Assembly (NCBI GenBank): GCA_963820395.1
Contig: CAWGAE010000024.1
Location: 1-64,000 of the forward strand
Length of the DNA stretch: 64,000 bases
From: DATFVJ01 sp963820395
Lineage (GTDB): Bacteria; Actinomycetota; Actinomycetes; Streptosporangiales; Streptosporangiaceae
Direction of reading: 5' to 3'
A program made the position numbers and the translations under genes. This document shows positions 54,251 through 63,299 of this stretch, one piece after another (position 1 is the first letter of the stretch; each line of letters starts with the position of its first letter). The notes below the pieces were generated by a model. That model was not told where the DNA came from. It saw only the letters and a list, made by a program, of their open reading frames with translations, and searched no databases.

Positions 54251-54377
54251 CCGCCGCGCGCCGACCAATCCGGCGATCCGGCGATGAAGGCCGCGTAGAA
54301 GGATGAGGCTCGATGCCACAAGATGAAATCACATTGCCCAGCCCGCCGCCGATTGGATCCGCCGGCGCCGCACCGGG

Positions 54378-54616
54378 GCGCCGGGCGGTTCGGCAGCTTG
54401 CGGCCCTTGGCGGTCAGCACCGCGACCACGCCGGGCTGGTCGCGGGCCGCCGACACGTCGATGCCGGTGACCAGCGCGTGCGCCAGCGGACTCCGCACAA
54501 ATGTGACCCGCAGGGCCCCGGTCAGCTCTGGCACACACAGATCAGACATAGGTGGCGCCGGCGGTCAGCAGCCGCGGGTCCTCTGCCCGTACAACCCGGG
54601 TACCGACGATGCTCAT
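54378..54616 (-). pseudogene. Molybdenum hydroxylase large subunit (CoxL/XdhA), N-terminal remnant
   Basis: MSIVGTRVVRAEDPRLLTAG then ATYV, and after one extra T: DLCVPELTGALRVTFVRSPL, AHALVTGIDVSAARDQPG, VVAVLTAKG. This is the first 75 residues of a CO dehydrogenase/xanthine dehydrogenase type large subunit. The rest is replaced by unrelated sequence. A second, non-overlapping CoxL fragment lies at 38.5 kb. Confidence 0.72.
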
Positions 54617-54717
54617 CCCGTCTCCGGAACTTCCGAACTGTTTCAGCGCTTACCAGAAAGCCAGCCGGGAATGCGCCGGGCCCGGCGGTCGCGCTCCTGC
54701 GGGGCGCCGCCCGCAGT

Positions 54718-55026
54718 TCAGGCAGGCAGGTACGACCCGGCTAGCCGGTAACCGTCGAACGTCCGGATCCAGGTCAGCGGGCCATCCGCGGTCACGTGAA
54801 TCCCGGCGGCCCGCCGCAACGCGCCCAGCACCGTGGCCGATGTTCGGTTGACGTGGCGCACCGCGCGGATCATGCGCCCGAAGGCTCGCCGCAGCGGCGA
54901 AGCTGGGGCGAATCGCCGCCGCATGTTAGGGCCATGACTGGTGGCCATCGACATCATCCAGACTTCCCGGTTGAGGCTTTTCAGACGCAGACCCGGGCCT
55001 AGCGCTGACCAGGCGGCCATGAGCAC
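54718..55026 (-). pseudogene. Unrecognised ORF, possibly a cut alpha/beta hydrolase N-terminus
   Basis: 102 residues ending RRAAGIHVTADGPLTWIRTF then DGYRLAGSYLPA and stop. The last part resembles the first strand (TFDGYRLAG) of actinobacterial alpha/beta hydrolases, which would continue beyond this stop. The N-terminal half is Arg/Met-rich and unassigned. Evidence is weak. Confidence 0.3.
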
Positions 55027-55166
55027 CGCCGTCCCTGGCGCCGGTCAACTCAGGCGCCAGTCCGATGATCCGCACGCCTTGCCCGCCCCGCACCGCTGAC
55101 CAGCTGAGGCCCCACATAATCCTTAACGGCCGCGCGCGATGTCGTCACCAGTATGTGGCACCGGAA

Positions 55167-55343
55167 CGGCGGAATCGGCGGACCGGGCGTGTGGTCTGCC
55201 TCACACCCGCGCACGGTAGCAGCCACGGCGGAATGGGCGGACCGGGCGTGTGGTCTGCCTCACACCCGCGCATGGTAGCAGCCACGGCGGAATGGGCGGA
55301 CCGGGCGTGTGGTGTGCCTCACACCCGCGCACGGTAGCGGCCC
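55167..55343. repeat. 59-bp tandem repeat, three copies
   Basis: Units start at 55167, 55226 and 55285 with cggcggaat(c/g)ggcggaccgg and contain gtgtggtctgcctcacaccc, itself a small inverted repeat (gtgtgg/cctcacac). Copies differ at only a few positions. The array fills the gap before the FUSC gene end. Confidence 0.92.
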
Positions 55344-55371
55344 CCGCACGGCTGAATGTGGATCGGCCGAC

Positions 55372-57780
55372 TCACGTTTCAGCATCGAGGGTCTTCGCAC
55401 CACCGGCCCGCCGCTTGACGGTCACCAGGCGCCGGCGGCTCTGCCCGGCGAAGTCCTGGGCCGTGCGGGCAAGCTCATGTTGCAGCGCGCGCTCGTCCTC
55501 GAGGTCCTCGTCGGCCCACAGCAGCCGCAGCACCAACCGCACCTGCGCGGCGTCGCGCGACGCTCTGGCCGTCTCGAACGCATTGAGCAAGTGACGGTGC
55601 AACAGGTCGTGATCGTCGTCGACCGGCGGCACCTGGCGCCGGACATCCGCGAGCACTTCCGCGAAGCCGAGGTACCAGGCGTCCGCCCGGATACAGGCCC
55701 GGCGTAGCTCTGCTACCGCTGCCGTCATCGCCGCCGCGGACCGCTCGCCGTCGATCAGCCGCAGCGGCAGCGTGGCCAGCGAGTGTGCCGCCAGGCGGAG
55801 CCGGACAGCGCCGGTGACCAGGTTCGTCGCCGTATGCAGTGAGATGATCTTCGCGCCCCGCTCACCGATGAACTGCCTGAAGGCGTCGTCCATCCGCTGA
55901 TACGCGGCATCGGCCCGTTCGCGGGCGGGCCTTGTGGCCGCCGTCAGGCTGGGGGACGTCAGCCGTTCCACGGCCGCCAGCAGATAGCCGGAGCTTGTCG
56001 CGTAGGCGTCGCACAGGGCGCGCCCGAACGCGGCCCCGGCGCCGCGAGGCCACATCAGGAAGCCGACGACAACTGCGACGGCGCAGCCGATCGCCACATC
56101 CTCCACCCGGACAAGCCCCACCGACCATCCCGCGGGGACGAGGATGTTGAACAGGATCACCACGGCCACGGTGAAACCTGCCTGGCCCGCGGCGAATGGG
56201 ATGACCGCTGGGGCGAGAGCGGCCACGAACACGGCCACCGGAAGCACCAGCCAGAGGACGACGACGTGCGAACCGAGACCCACCATGACCGCGGTGCCGA
56301 TCACGAACCCCACCACCGTGCCGGCCAGCGCGCTCATCGCGGTCCTCCCCGTCCCGACCGCGTTCGACCGCAGCACCGAAATGGCGCCGAGCACCACCCA
56401 GAACCCGTGCGAGATGTCCGTGACCTTCGCCACGGCCACCGCCGCGGCGAGCCCCACCGCGCCCCGCAGGGAGTTCCGCAACCAGACCGAGCGGGGGGTA
56501 AGGTGCGCATGCACGATGTGGGAGACCGCTTGGCGCCTGGTCATCGGCCGGGCGGCGGGGTCGGCGGGGTCCGGGTGCTCGACCCCGGCCGCCTCGAGGG
56601 CGAGCACGCCGAGCATCTCGGTGGCGAAACCAAGTGCCCGTGCGTGAAACGAGGGGTCGACGAAAGCCAGCACGCGCACATCTCCCCCGGCCTGCGCCGG
56701 CCCGATCTGGGCCGGTGCCTCTTGTGCCTGGCCGGTCGCCTCCGCCACGAAGTGGTCCACGGCCGCGCCGAGTGAGATTTCGCGGCTCTCGTGCAAGGTG
56801 CGCAGCGAGGCGGTGAGCGCCGCTACGCCCGCCCCGCCCCGCCCGCGGCCGGCGCCGTCCTGGCCGCGCTCGACCAGGACGGCGATGGCGCGGAGGGCGC
56901 CGGCCACGGCCCCGTGCACGACCCGCACGTGGGGCAGGCCAAGCAGGCCAGCGGCCTCGTCCCGCCTGACCACCGACAGCGCGCCCACCCACTCTGCCCG
57001 GCTGACCATCTTGGCCAGTGCCATCTCGCCGGGACCGGTACCTGTCGGCCGGTAGGAGGTCGCGTCGAAGCTGTCGCGAAGGCGGCGCAGCGCTTCCTGC
57101 GCGGCGCCGAAGGCCGGGATGTCGCGGCGGCCTTCGGCGTGCGCCTGGGCCAGATCAGCGAGGCGCCGCGCCGCCTCCGCCAGCGCGGTCCGGCGGTCGT
57201 CGTGCCATGGGACTGGCCAGACCAGCAGGATGGCAGGCACCGCCATCGCCGCCCCGATTAGCCAGCCGGCCAGCCGGGGCAGGATCTGGCCGGGCGGTGC
57301 GGCTACGCTCACCGGCAGCACGAACGCCATCAGCAGGTACATGCCGCCGAGAGCCGCGAGCGGCGTGAGCAGGCCGGCGAAGAGCACGCCGAACCCGATC
57401 ACGGCCATGGCCGCCACGGCGGGCACAACCTGGTTCGAGCAGAGGGTGCCGAGGATGATGAGCAGCACGGCCACGGCGACGAGCGCGGTATAGCCCCGTA
57501 GCCTTTCTGCCCTGCTGCCCCCGAGACGGACGAACAGGAGCAACGAGAGAGCACCGAAGGAGGCGAAGAGGGCAACCTGGATATCGTCGGTGACCGCGGT
57601 GCCAAGCGCAAAGGCCGCGGGCATGACGACGGCCGCCCGCACAGATCGTCTGACGGCCACCAGGCCGGGGTCCCTCGCCCGCAGGTAGGCCGCGAGGCGC
57701 CCGGGCCCGGGCCCGGCGATCGGCGCAGCGATCTGGGGCCTGGTGCTAGTCATATCCCGGTCCGCCATGTTCGTCATCAT
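55372..57780 (-). CDS. FUSC-family (aromatic acid exporter-like) membrane protein
   Basis: About 802 residues with two blocks of five to six helices (residues 40-190 and 440-590) separated by long cytoplasmic helical regions, the layout of FUSC/ArAE/YccS proteins. Visible motifs include DDIQVALFASFGALSLLLFV, SLRGAVGLAAAVAVAKVTDI with HGFWVVLGAISVLRSNAVGT, and VGFLMWPRGAGAAFGRAL. Probably an efflux-type inner membrane protein. Start uncertain: ATGs at 57780, 57777, 57768 and 57753 are in frame and none has a clear ribosome binding site. Confidence 0.85.
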   Translation of the reverse strand: MMTNMADRDMTSTRPQIAAPIAGPGPGRLAAYLRARDPGLVAVRRSVRAAVVMPAAFALGTAVTDDIQVALFASFGALSLLLFVRLGGSRAERLRGYTALVAVAVLLIILGTLCSNQVVPAVAAMAVIGFGVLFAGLLTPLAALGGMYLLMAFVLPVSVAAPPGQILPRLAGWLIGAAMAVPAILLVWPVPWHDDRRTALAEAARRLADLAQAHAEGRRDIPAFGAAQEALRRLRDSFDATSYRPTGTGPGEMALAKMVSRAEWVGALSVVRRDEAAGLLGLPHVRVVHGAVAGALRAIAVLVERGQDGAGRGRGGAGVAALTASLRTLHESREISLGAAVDHFVAEATGQAQEAPAQIGPAQAGGDVRVLAFVDPSFHARALGFATEMLGVLALEAAGVEHPDPADPAARPMTRRQAVSHIVHAHLTPRSVWLRNSLRGAVGLAAAVAVAKVTDISHGFWVVLGAISVLRSNAVGTGRTAMSALAGTVVGFVIGTAVMVGLGSHVVVLWLVLPVAVFVAALAPAVIPFAAGQAGFTVAVVILFNILVPAGWSVGLVRVEDVAIGCAVAVVVGFLMWPRGAGAAFGRALCDAYATSSGYLLAAVERLTSPSLTAATRPARERADAAYQRMDDAFRQFIGERGAKIISLHTATNLVTGAVRLRLAAHSLATLPLRLIDGERSAAAMTAAVAELRRACIRADAWYLGFAEVLADVRRQVPPVDDDHDLLHRHLLNAFETARASRDAAQVRLVLRLLWADEDLEDERALQHELARTAQDFAGQSRRRLVTVKRRAGGAKTLDAET

Positions 57781-57841
57781 GCCCGCGCGGCAGGGAGCAC
57801 CGCGCGCAGCCGTTATGGATAATTGCCGGTTCCCGCCGCGG

Positions 57842-59449
57842 TCACGACGCCGCCGCCGCTGTTCCAGTGCCCCGGGCGATGACGGCCTGCCAGGGTCCGA
57901 GGGTGATGCGCTCCGGCGAGCCGCGGAGGGTGCCGCCGGTATACAGGAGGACCTCGCCGCCCAGGTCAAACGGTGCCGTGGCCTCGCCGGAGAAGTTGGC
58001 CGCGACGGTGAGCGCGCCGACACGGTAGATCCACTGTTCCGGCGCCGAGGGAAGCTGCTGGTAGCTGGCGATGCGGCCGCCGAGTTCCGCGCGCCGGAGC
58101 GCGAGCAGGCGGCGGCAGAACCAGAGCGTTGAAGACTTGTCCTCGCATTGGTCGGCCACGTTGCGGGCGGCGTTGTCGCCGAGCGGGAGCCACGGCTTGG
58201 TGTGCCCGGCGGTGAAGCCGCCCGATAGCGAGGGGTCCCATTGCATGGGGGTCCTCGCCCGGTCCCTGTTGCCGCTCTCACCGCGGCCGCGAAGCGTCAT
58301 CCGGTCCCTTTGCAACCCTGGGAGAACGTCCACATCGGTCATTGCGATCTCGTCGCCGTAGTACAGAACCGCCGTGCCAGGCAGGGTGGCGAGCACAAGC
58401 AGGGCAAGCCGGGTCTTGCGTTCGTCGCCGCCGCACCACCGGGTCGGGAAACGGCCGACATCGTGGTTGGAGGCCGTCCACACCGGGCACTCGCCCGCCG
58501 GGAGCCGCGCGAGAGTCTGCGACACGACCCCGGCCAGTTCACCCGCCGTGAAACCGGCGAAGATGAACGGAAAGTTGAAGGTGAGCTGCAGTTCGTCGCC
58601 CTGACCATGGTAGGAGGCGAGGCGCGCGAAATCTCCGACCCAGGTCTCGCCGAGCAGCAGACGAGGTGGCTGGTAGCTTTCCGCGATAGCCCGCCAGTCC
58701 CGGTAAACGCCATGCGTCTCCGGCCGGTTAAAGTTATAAACGAACTTGAGATCGAAGTGTCCGGCCAGCTGGTTATGGTCAGCGAGCGGCGGGTTGTCGC
58801 GCAATTGGGCGTCCTTGTAAAGGCCATGCGCCACGTCGATCCGGAACCCGGCAATTCCCCGGTCCAACCAGAACCTGATTATTTCGCGGAACGCATCGTG
58901 CACCGCCGGTTCCCACCAGTTCAGGTCGGGCTGGGCGTACATAAAATTGTGCAGATAGTACTGGCCGCTGCGCTCGTCGAATTTCCAAGCCGGGCCTCCG
59001 GTGGCGTCACGCCAGTTGTTCGGCGGTCCGCCACCCGGGCCCGGGTCGGCCCAGACATAGAAGCCGCGGTGCGCGGAGTCCCGGCCGCTTGACGCGTCCA
59101 CGAACCAGGGATGGGCGGAGCTGGTGTGGTTCGGCACCAGGTCGAGCAGAACCCGCATGCCGCGCTTGCCCGTCTCGGCGATGAGCCGGTCGAGGTCCGC
59201 CAGGGTACCGAAGTCCGGGTGGACGCCCAGATAGTCACTGACGTCGTAGCCCCAGTCCTGATTGGGTGAGGGCATTGTCGGCGACAGCCAGATGCCATCC
59301 ACGCCTAGCCAGGAGAGGTGGTCGAGGCCGGCGATGACGCCGGGCAAATCGCCGTAGCCGTCGTGGTCTGCGTCGAGCCAGGACCGGACGTACAACTGGT
59401 AAAGCACGGCGCCGTGCCACCAGCGGTCTCCGGATGTGCTGCTGTCCAT
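57842..59449 (-). CDS. GH13 alpha-glucosidase
   Basis: 535 residues with the GH13 regions in order: DLVPNHTSSAHPWF (region I), GFRIDVAHGL (region II, nucleophile Asp), LLLGETWV (region III, acid Glu) and SNHDVGRFPT (region IV). PMPSPNQDWGYDVSDY near the start fits the alpha-glucosidase/oligo-1,6-glucosidase/trehalose synthase-like subgroup. No signal peptide, so it acts on imported sugars, in keeping with the ABC importer genes further along the same strand. Confidence 0.93.
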   Translation of the reverse strand: MDSSTSGDRWWHGAVLYQLYVRSWLDADHDGYGDLPGVIAGLDHLSWLGVDGIWLSPTMPSPNQDWGYDVSDYLGVHPDFGTLADLDRLIAETGKRGMRVLLDLVPNHTSSAHPWFVDASSGRDSAHRGFYVWADPGPGGGPPNNWRDATGGPAWKFDERSGQYYLHNFMYAQPDLNWWEPAVHDAFREIIRFWLDRGIAGFRIDVAHGLYKDAQLRDNPPLADHNQLAGHFDLKFVYNFNRPETHGVYRDWRAIAESYQPPRLLLGETWVGDFARLASYHGQGDELQLTFNFPFIFAGFTAGELAGVVSQTLARLPAGECPVWTASNHDVGRFPTRWCGGDERKTRLALLVLATLPGTAVLYYGDEIAMTDVDVLPGLQRDRMTLRGRGESGNRDRARTPMQWDPSLSGGFTAGHTKPWLPLGDNAARNVADQCEDKSSTLWFCRRLLALRRAELGGRIASYQQLPSAPEQWIYRVGALTVAANFSGEATAPFDLGGEVLLYTGGTLRGSPERITLGPWQAVIARGTGTAAAAS

Positions 59450-59577
59450 ACGTCTCCCGGTGAGTAGCGGCCAAATCTTCCTGGTGAGTCACGGCCAGAT
59501 GCGGCGGGGCGGCTTGCGGCGGGGCGGCTTTGCCTCATGGATTGCCCTCGTTCAGGCGGCGGGCCGACACTTGAGAC

Positions 59578-59973
59578 GTGGGCCCGGCGCTCGAACTTGT
59601 CGTCGCGATCCTGCTGCCAACCGCGGCGGGATATGCGGTGCTCGGCAGTTTCCGTGCGGTCCGCTCGTTCACCGAATGGCGTACTAACCGTGCCGCCGCT
59701 GGTACCACTGCCGAGCCGATCGAACGGCTTGGCGCGACCCTGCGGCGGCTGCGCGCGGAGCTGGAATCGGTGCAGAACCAGATGGGCACCCCCGCCAAGG
59801 GATTGCGCCTGCGGGCGCTGCGTGCAGCGTACATCGATGCCCTGTGCGCGGCCTGCCTGCGGCTCGAAGTAAGTCCGCCGCGCGGGGCGCAGGCCCGCTG
59901 GGCCGAGATCTACCGGGTGGAGGCGGCGCTGCGGCAGCGCGGGCTTGACGTGCGGGATGCCGCGGCACGCTGA
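59578..59973 (+). CDS. Conserved actinobacterial membrane-anchored protein
   Basis: 131 residues: one N-terminal helix (ALELVVAILLPTAAGYAVLG) followed by an Arg-rich cytoplasmic helical region (ERLGATLRRLRAELESVQNQ, GLRLRALRAAYIDALCAACL) and a C-terminal EIYRVEAALRQRGLDV. Coiled-coil-like. I recognise the pattern as a conserved actinobacterial hypothetical protein but know no function. GTG start; the only plus-strand gene between two minus-strand operons. Confidence 0.75.
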   Translation: MGPALELVVAILLPTAAGYAVLGSFRAVRSFTEWRTNRAAAGTTAEPIERLGATLRRLRAELESVQNQMGTPAKGLRLRALRAAYIDALCAACLRLEVSPPRGAQARWAEIYRVEAALRQRGLDVRDAAAR

Positions 59974-60210
59974 GCGCAAAGGCCCGCGCCTCCGGGCCGC
60001 GCGTGCGACCCGGGTGTGATTCACGTCCCCGCCCGTCGTACCGGTGCCCTCAGCCGCGGGGCCCGCTGGCGCAGGGCTCGCTGGCGCAGGGCCCCCTCGC
60101 ACCGGGCCCCCAGCCGCAAGGCCCGCCGGCGCCGGATGCGGAACGGCCGCCGCGTTGACATTCTGCCCAGCCGGGCCCCCGTGGGGCCACCGGGGCGGCT
60201 GCGCCATCAG

Positions 60211-61437
60211 TCAGCTGGCAGCGGCGCCGGCCGCACCCGCGCCGCCGGAGCCGTCCCCGAGCGCGACGTTCTTGCCGGTGGCCGGATCGAACACGTGTAT
60301 CGACCGGACGTCGACCCATAGCTCGGCGTCCGCACCCTCGCGCACGCGGGTGGCGGGGTCGAGCCTCGCGGTCAACGTGTCGGCGCTTGAACCGGTGTCG
60401 GCGCGGCCCGAGTCCCTGGCGAGCTCCTCCAGCTCGGCGACCTTCATCGCCTGGCCCTTATCATCCTGTGTGAAGTAGACGAACACGTCGGAGCCCATCG
60501 ACTCCAGGACCTCGATGTTCGCGTGGAAGGTCATCCCGCTGGGACTGTTGTCGGCCGAGACGAGCGACGCGTCCTCGAAGTCCTCCGGCCGGATGCCCAC
60601 GATCACGTCGCGGCCGGCCCGGGCACGCTCAAGCGACTGCCGCATGTGGCCGGTCAGGGGCATGTCCCCCAGCCAGGTACGCACCTTACCCTCCTCGACA
60701 GCACCCGCGATGAAGTTCATCGCGGGTGATCCGATGAAACCGGCGACGAAGAGGTTGTCGGGCTCGTCATACAGCTGCTGCGGGGTGCCCACCTGCTGGA
60801 GCAGACCGCTGCGCATCACCGCGACCCGGTCGCCGAGAGTCATCGCCTCGGTCTGGTCGTGCGTCACGTACACCGTCGTGGTACCGAGCCGCCGCTGCAG
60901 CCGTGACACCTCGGTTCGCATCTGCACGCGCAGCTTCGCGTCCAGGTTGGACAGCGGCTCGTCCATCAGGAACGCGGCCGGATTACGGACGATCGCCCGG
61001 CCCATCGCGACCCGCTGCCGCTGGCCACCGGACAGGTTGGCCGGCTTGCGGTCGAGGTGCTCGGTCAGGTCGAGGATGCGGGCCGCCTCGTTCACCTTCT
61101 CGTGGATGGTTGCCTTCGGGGTCTTGGCCAGCTTGAGTGCGAAACCCATGTTCTCCCGGACCGTCATGTGCGGGTACAGCGCGTAGCTCTGGAACACCAT
61201 CGCGATGTCACGATCCTTGGGCGCCTTGTTGTTGACCACCTTGCCGCCGATGCGCAGCTCACCTTCGCTGATGTCTTCCAGGCCAGCGATCATGTTGAGG
61301 GTCGTCGACTTCCCGCAGCCGGAGGGCCCGACCAGGATTACGAGCTCCCCATCGGCAATGGTGAGGCTCACCTTGTCGACCGCGAGCGCCCCATCGGGGA
61401 ACCGCTTGGTCACCTTGTCCAGAATGATGTCGGCCAT
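60211..61437 (-). CDS. ugpC: Carbohydrate ABC transporter ATP-binding protein, MsmK/UgpC type
   Basis: 408 residues: ABC domain with GPSGCGKST, VFQSYALYPHMTVRENM, LSGGQRQRVAMGRAI, AAFLMDEPLSNLDAKLR and YVTHDQTEAM, then the MalK-type regulatory OB domain (IVGIRPEDFEDASL, ADAELWVDVRSIHVFD). Energises uptake of a di- or oligosaccharide through the two permeases upstream in the operon; such ATPases may be shared among several importers. C-terminal Gly/Ala tail. Confidence 0.93.
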   Translation of the reverse strand: MADIILDKVTKRFPDGALAVDKVSLTIADGELVILVGPSGCGKSTTLNMIAGLEDISEGELRIGGKVVNNKAPKDRDIAMVFQSYALYPHMTVRENMGFALKLAKTPKATIHEKVNEAARILDLTEHLDRKPANLSGGQRQRVAMGRAIVRNPAAFLMDEPLSNLDAKLRVQMRTEVSRLQRRLGTTTVYVTHDQTEAMTLGDRVAVMRSGLLQQVGTPQQLYDEPDNLFVAGFIGSPAMNFIAGAVEEGKVRTWLGDMPLTGHMRQSLERARAGRDVIVGIRPEDFEDASLVSADNSPSGMTFHANIEVLESMGSDVFVYFTQDDKGQAMKVAELEELARDSGRADTGSSADTLTARLDPATRVREGADAELWVDVRSIHVFDPATGKNVALGDGSGGAGAAGAAAS

Positions 61438-61458
61438 TGGGTTCTCCTCATGTCCCGC

Positions 61459-62289
61459 TTAGCCCTTGACCGCGCCGGACGTCAGCCCGGCTACGATACG
61501 GCGCTGGAAGAACAGGACGAAGATGATGATCGGAATGGTGATGACCACGGCGGCGGCGGAGATGGAGCCGGTGGGCACGGCGAATTGCGAGCTTCCGGTG
61601 AAGAAGGCCAGCGCGGCGGGCGCCGTGCGGGCGGCGGTGGTGGAGGTCAGCGAGATCGCGAAGAGGAACTCGTTCCAGCAGAACAGGAACACCAGGATCG
61701 CGGTGGTGACCATTCCGGGCGCGGCGAGCGGGGCGATGACCTTGGTAAACGCCTGGAACGGCGTGGCGCCGTCCACCTTCGCCGCCTTCTCGAGCTCCCA
61801 CGGGATCTCACGGAAGAACGCCGACAGGATGTAGATGCCGAGCGGCAGGCCGAAGGCGATGTACGGGATGATCAGCCCGGGCCAGGTGTTGAACAGGTGC
61901 AGCGCGCGTTCGATGCTGAACAGCGGTGTCACCAGCGAGATGATCGGGAACATCGCGATGAGCAGGCACATCCCGATGAGAACCTGCTTACCCGGGAAGT
62001 CCAGGCGGGCCACCGCGTAGGCGGCGAGCGACGCGAGCACGACGGCGATGAACGTGGCGATGATCCCGATTCCGATCGAGTTGAGCAGCGGGCGCGTGAA
62101 CAGCGAGCTCGAGAAGATGCCGCGGTAATTCGCCCACGTCCACGTATGGGGTAGGAACGACGGGTCGGTGATCGTCGCCGGGTCCTTGAAGGACAGCGAG
62201 GCGATCCACAGGACCGGGATCAGCGCCGCCACAACGGCGACAATGTTGGCGGATCCCCAGCCCACCCGTTGCTTGACGGTGGTAGCCAT
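61459..62289 (-). CDS. Carbohydrate ABC permease, MalG/SugB type
   Basis: 276 residues with six helices and the conserved cytoplasmic EAA loop (ELEKAAKVDGATPFQAFTKV IAPLAAPG read across the loop). Begins after the other permease with a 7-base gap and is followed by the ATPase. Forms the membrane channel with the MalF-like partner. Intact. Confidence 0.93.
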   Translation of the reverse strand: MATTVKQRVGWGSANIVAVVAALIPVLWIASLSFKDPATITDPSFLPHTWTWANYRGIFSSSLFTRPLLNSIGIGIIATFIAVVLASLAAYAVARLDFPGKQVLIGMCLLIAMFPIISLVTPLFSIERALHLFNTWPGLIIPYIAFGLPLGIYILSAFFREIPWELEKAAKVDGATPFQAFTKVIAPLAAPGMVTTAILVFLFCWNEFLFAISLTSTTAARTAPAALAFFTGSSQFAVPTGSISAAAVVITIPIIIFVLFFQRRIVAGLTSGAVKG

Positions 62290-62296
62290 CAGTGTC

Positions 62297-63241
62297 TCAC
62301 CTTCCCATGGCCGAGCCTGGCACGGCCGCGCCGAATCCCTTGATGAACAGGAACGCGATGATCGCGACGCAGATGAAGATCAGGATCGAGATCGCCGATC
62401 CGATGCCCAGATTCAGCGCGGTGAACAGATTGTCGTAGCCGAGGATCGAGACCGAGTAGGTGTTATTGCCGCCCTGCGTCAGGACGAAGATGTTGTCGAA
62501 GATCCTGAACGCGTCGAGCGTCCGGAAGAGCAGCGCGACCAAGATCGCCGGTTTCATCAGCGGCAACGTGATCCGCACAAAGCGCTGCCACGCCGTCGCC
62601 CCGTCGACCTTGGCCGCCTTCTGCAAGTCCTCGGGCACGAGCGACAGGCCGGCCAGCAGCAGCAGCGCCATGAACGGCGTGGTCTTCCAGACCTCTGCGA
62701 GGATGATGATCACGATGGCGGTGACGGTTTTCGTCAGTGGAGCGCTGTTGTTGAACGCCGCGGAGAGGTACCCCTGGTTGGGCGTCCACGCATACTGCCA
62801 GCTGAAAGCGGCGGCGACTGTCACGATGCCGTAGGGAATGAGAATCGACGTGCGTACCGTGCCGCGGCCGAACAGCGTCCGGTGCATGAGCAGGGCCAGC
62901 AACATGCCGAGCACGAGTTCAATAGCGACAGAGAGTACGGTGATGATCACCGTCACCTTCAGCGCCTGCCACCAGTACGGGGAGCTCAGTACGGCGGCGT
63001 AGTTGCTGAGGCCGATGAACTTGGCCTGGCTGGGGAAGCGCAGGTCGTAACGCTGCAATGACAGGTAGACGGCGTAGACGATCGGGTACGCCGTCACCAC
63101 GATCATCACGATCACCGCCGGGGCACAAAGTAGCCAGCCGAGCCTGCGCTCGGCCCGCTTGCCCTCCGACAGCTGCCGTCGGTGCCGGCGAACTTCGGCC
63201 CTGGTCTGCCCGGCAGCGACGTTCTGCGTGTTACTGCTCAT
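62297..63241 (-). CDS. Carbohydrate ABC permease, MalF/SugA type
   Basis: 314 residues: an Arg-rich N-terminus, six to seven helices (LLCAPAVIVMIVVTAYPIVY the first) and the EAA loop DLQKAAKVDGATAWQRFVRI TLPLMKP. Partner of the MalG-like permease. Located directly after the binding-protein gene, the normal order for trehalose/maltose LpqY-SugABC-like importers. Confidence 0.93.
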   Translation of the reverse strand: MSSNTQNVAAGQTRAEVRRHRRQLSEGKRAERRLGWLLCAPAVIVMIVVTAYPIVYAVYLSLQRYDLRFPSQAKFIGLSNYAAVLSSPYWWQALKVTVIITVLSVAIELVLGMLLALLMHRTLFGRGTVRTSILIPYGIVTVAAAFSWQYAWTPNQGYLSAAFNNSAPLTKTVTAIVIIILAEVWKTTPFMALLLLAGLSLVPEDLQKAAKVDGATAWQRFVRITLPLMKPAILVALLFRTLDAFRIFDNIFVLTQGGNNTYSVSILGYDNLFTALNLGIGSAISILIFICVAIIAFLFIKGFGAAVPGSAMGR

Positions 63242-63299
63242 CGGCCCCTGCCTTTCTCGGCCTTTCTCGCGGCCGCGCCCGGACCGGCCGCCCTGGTGT

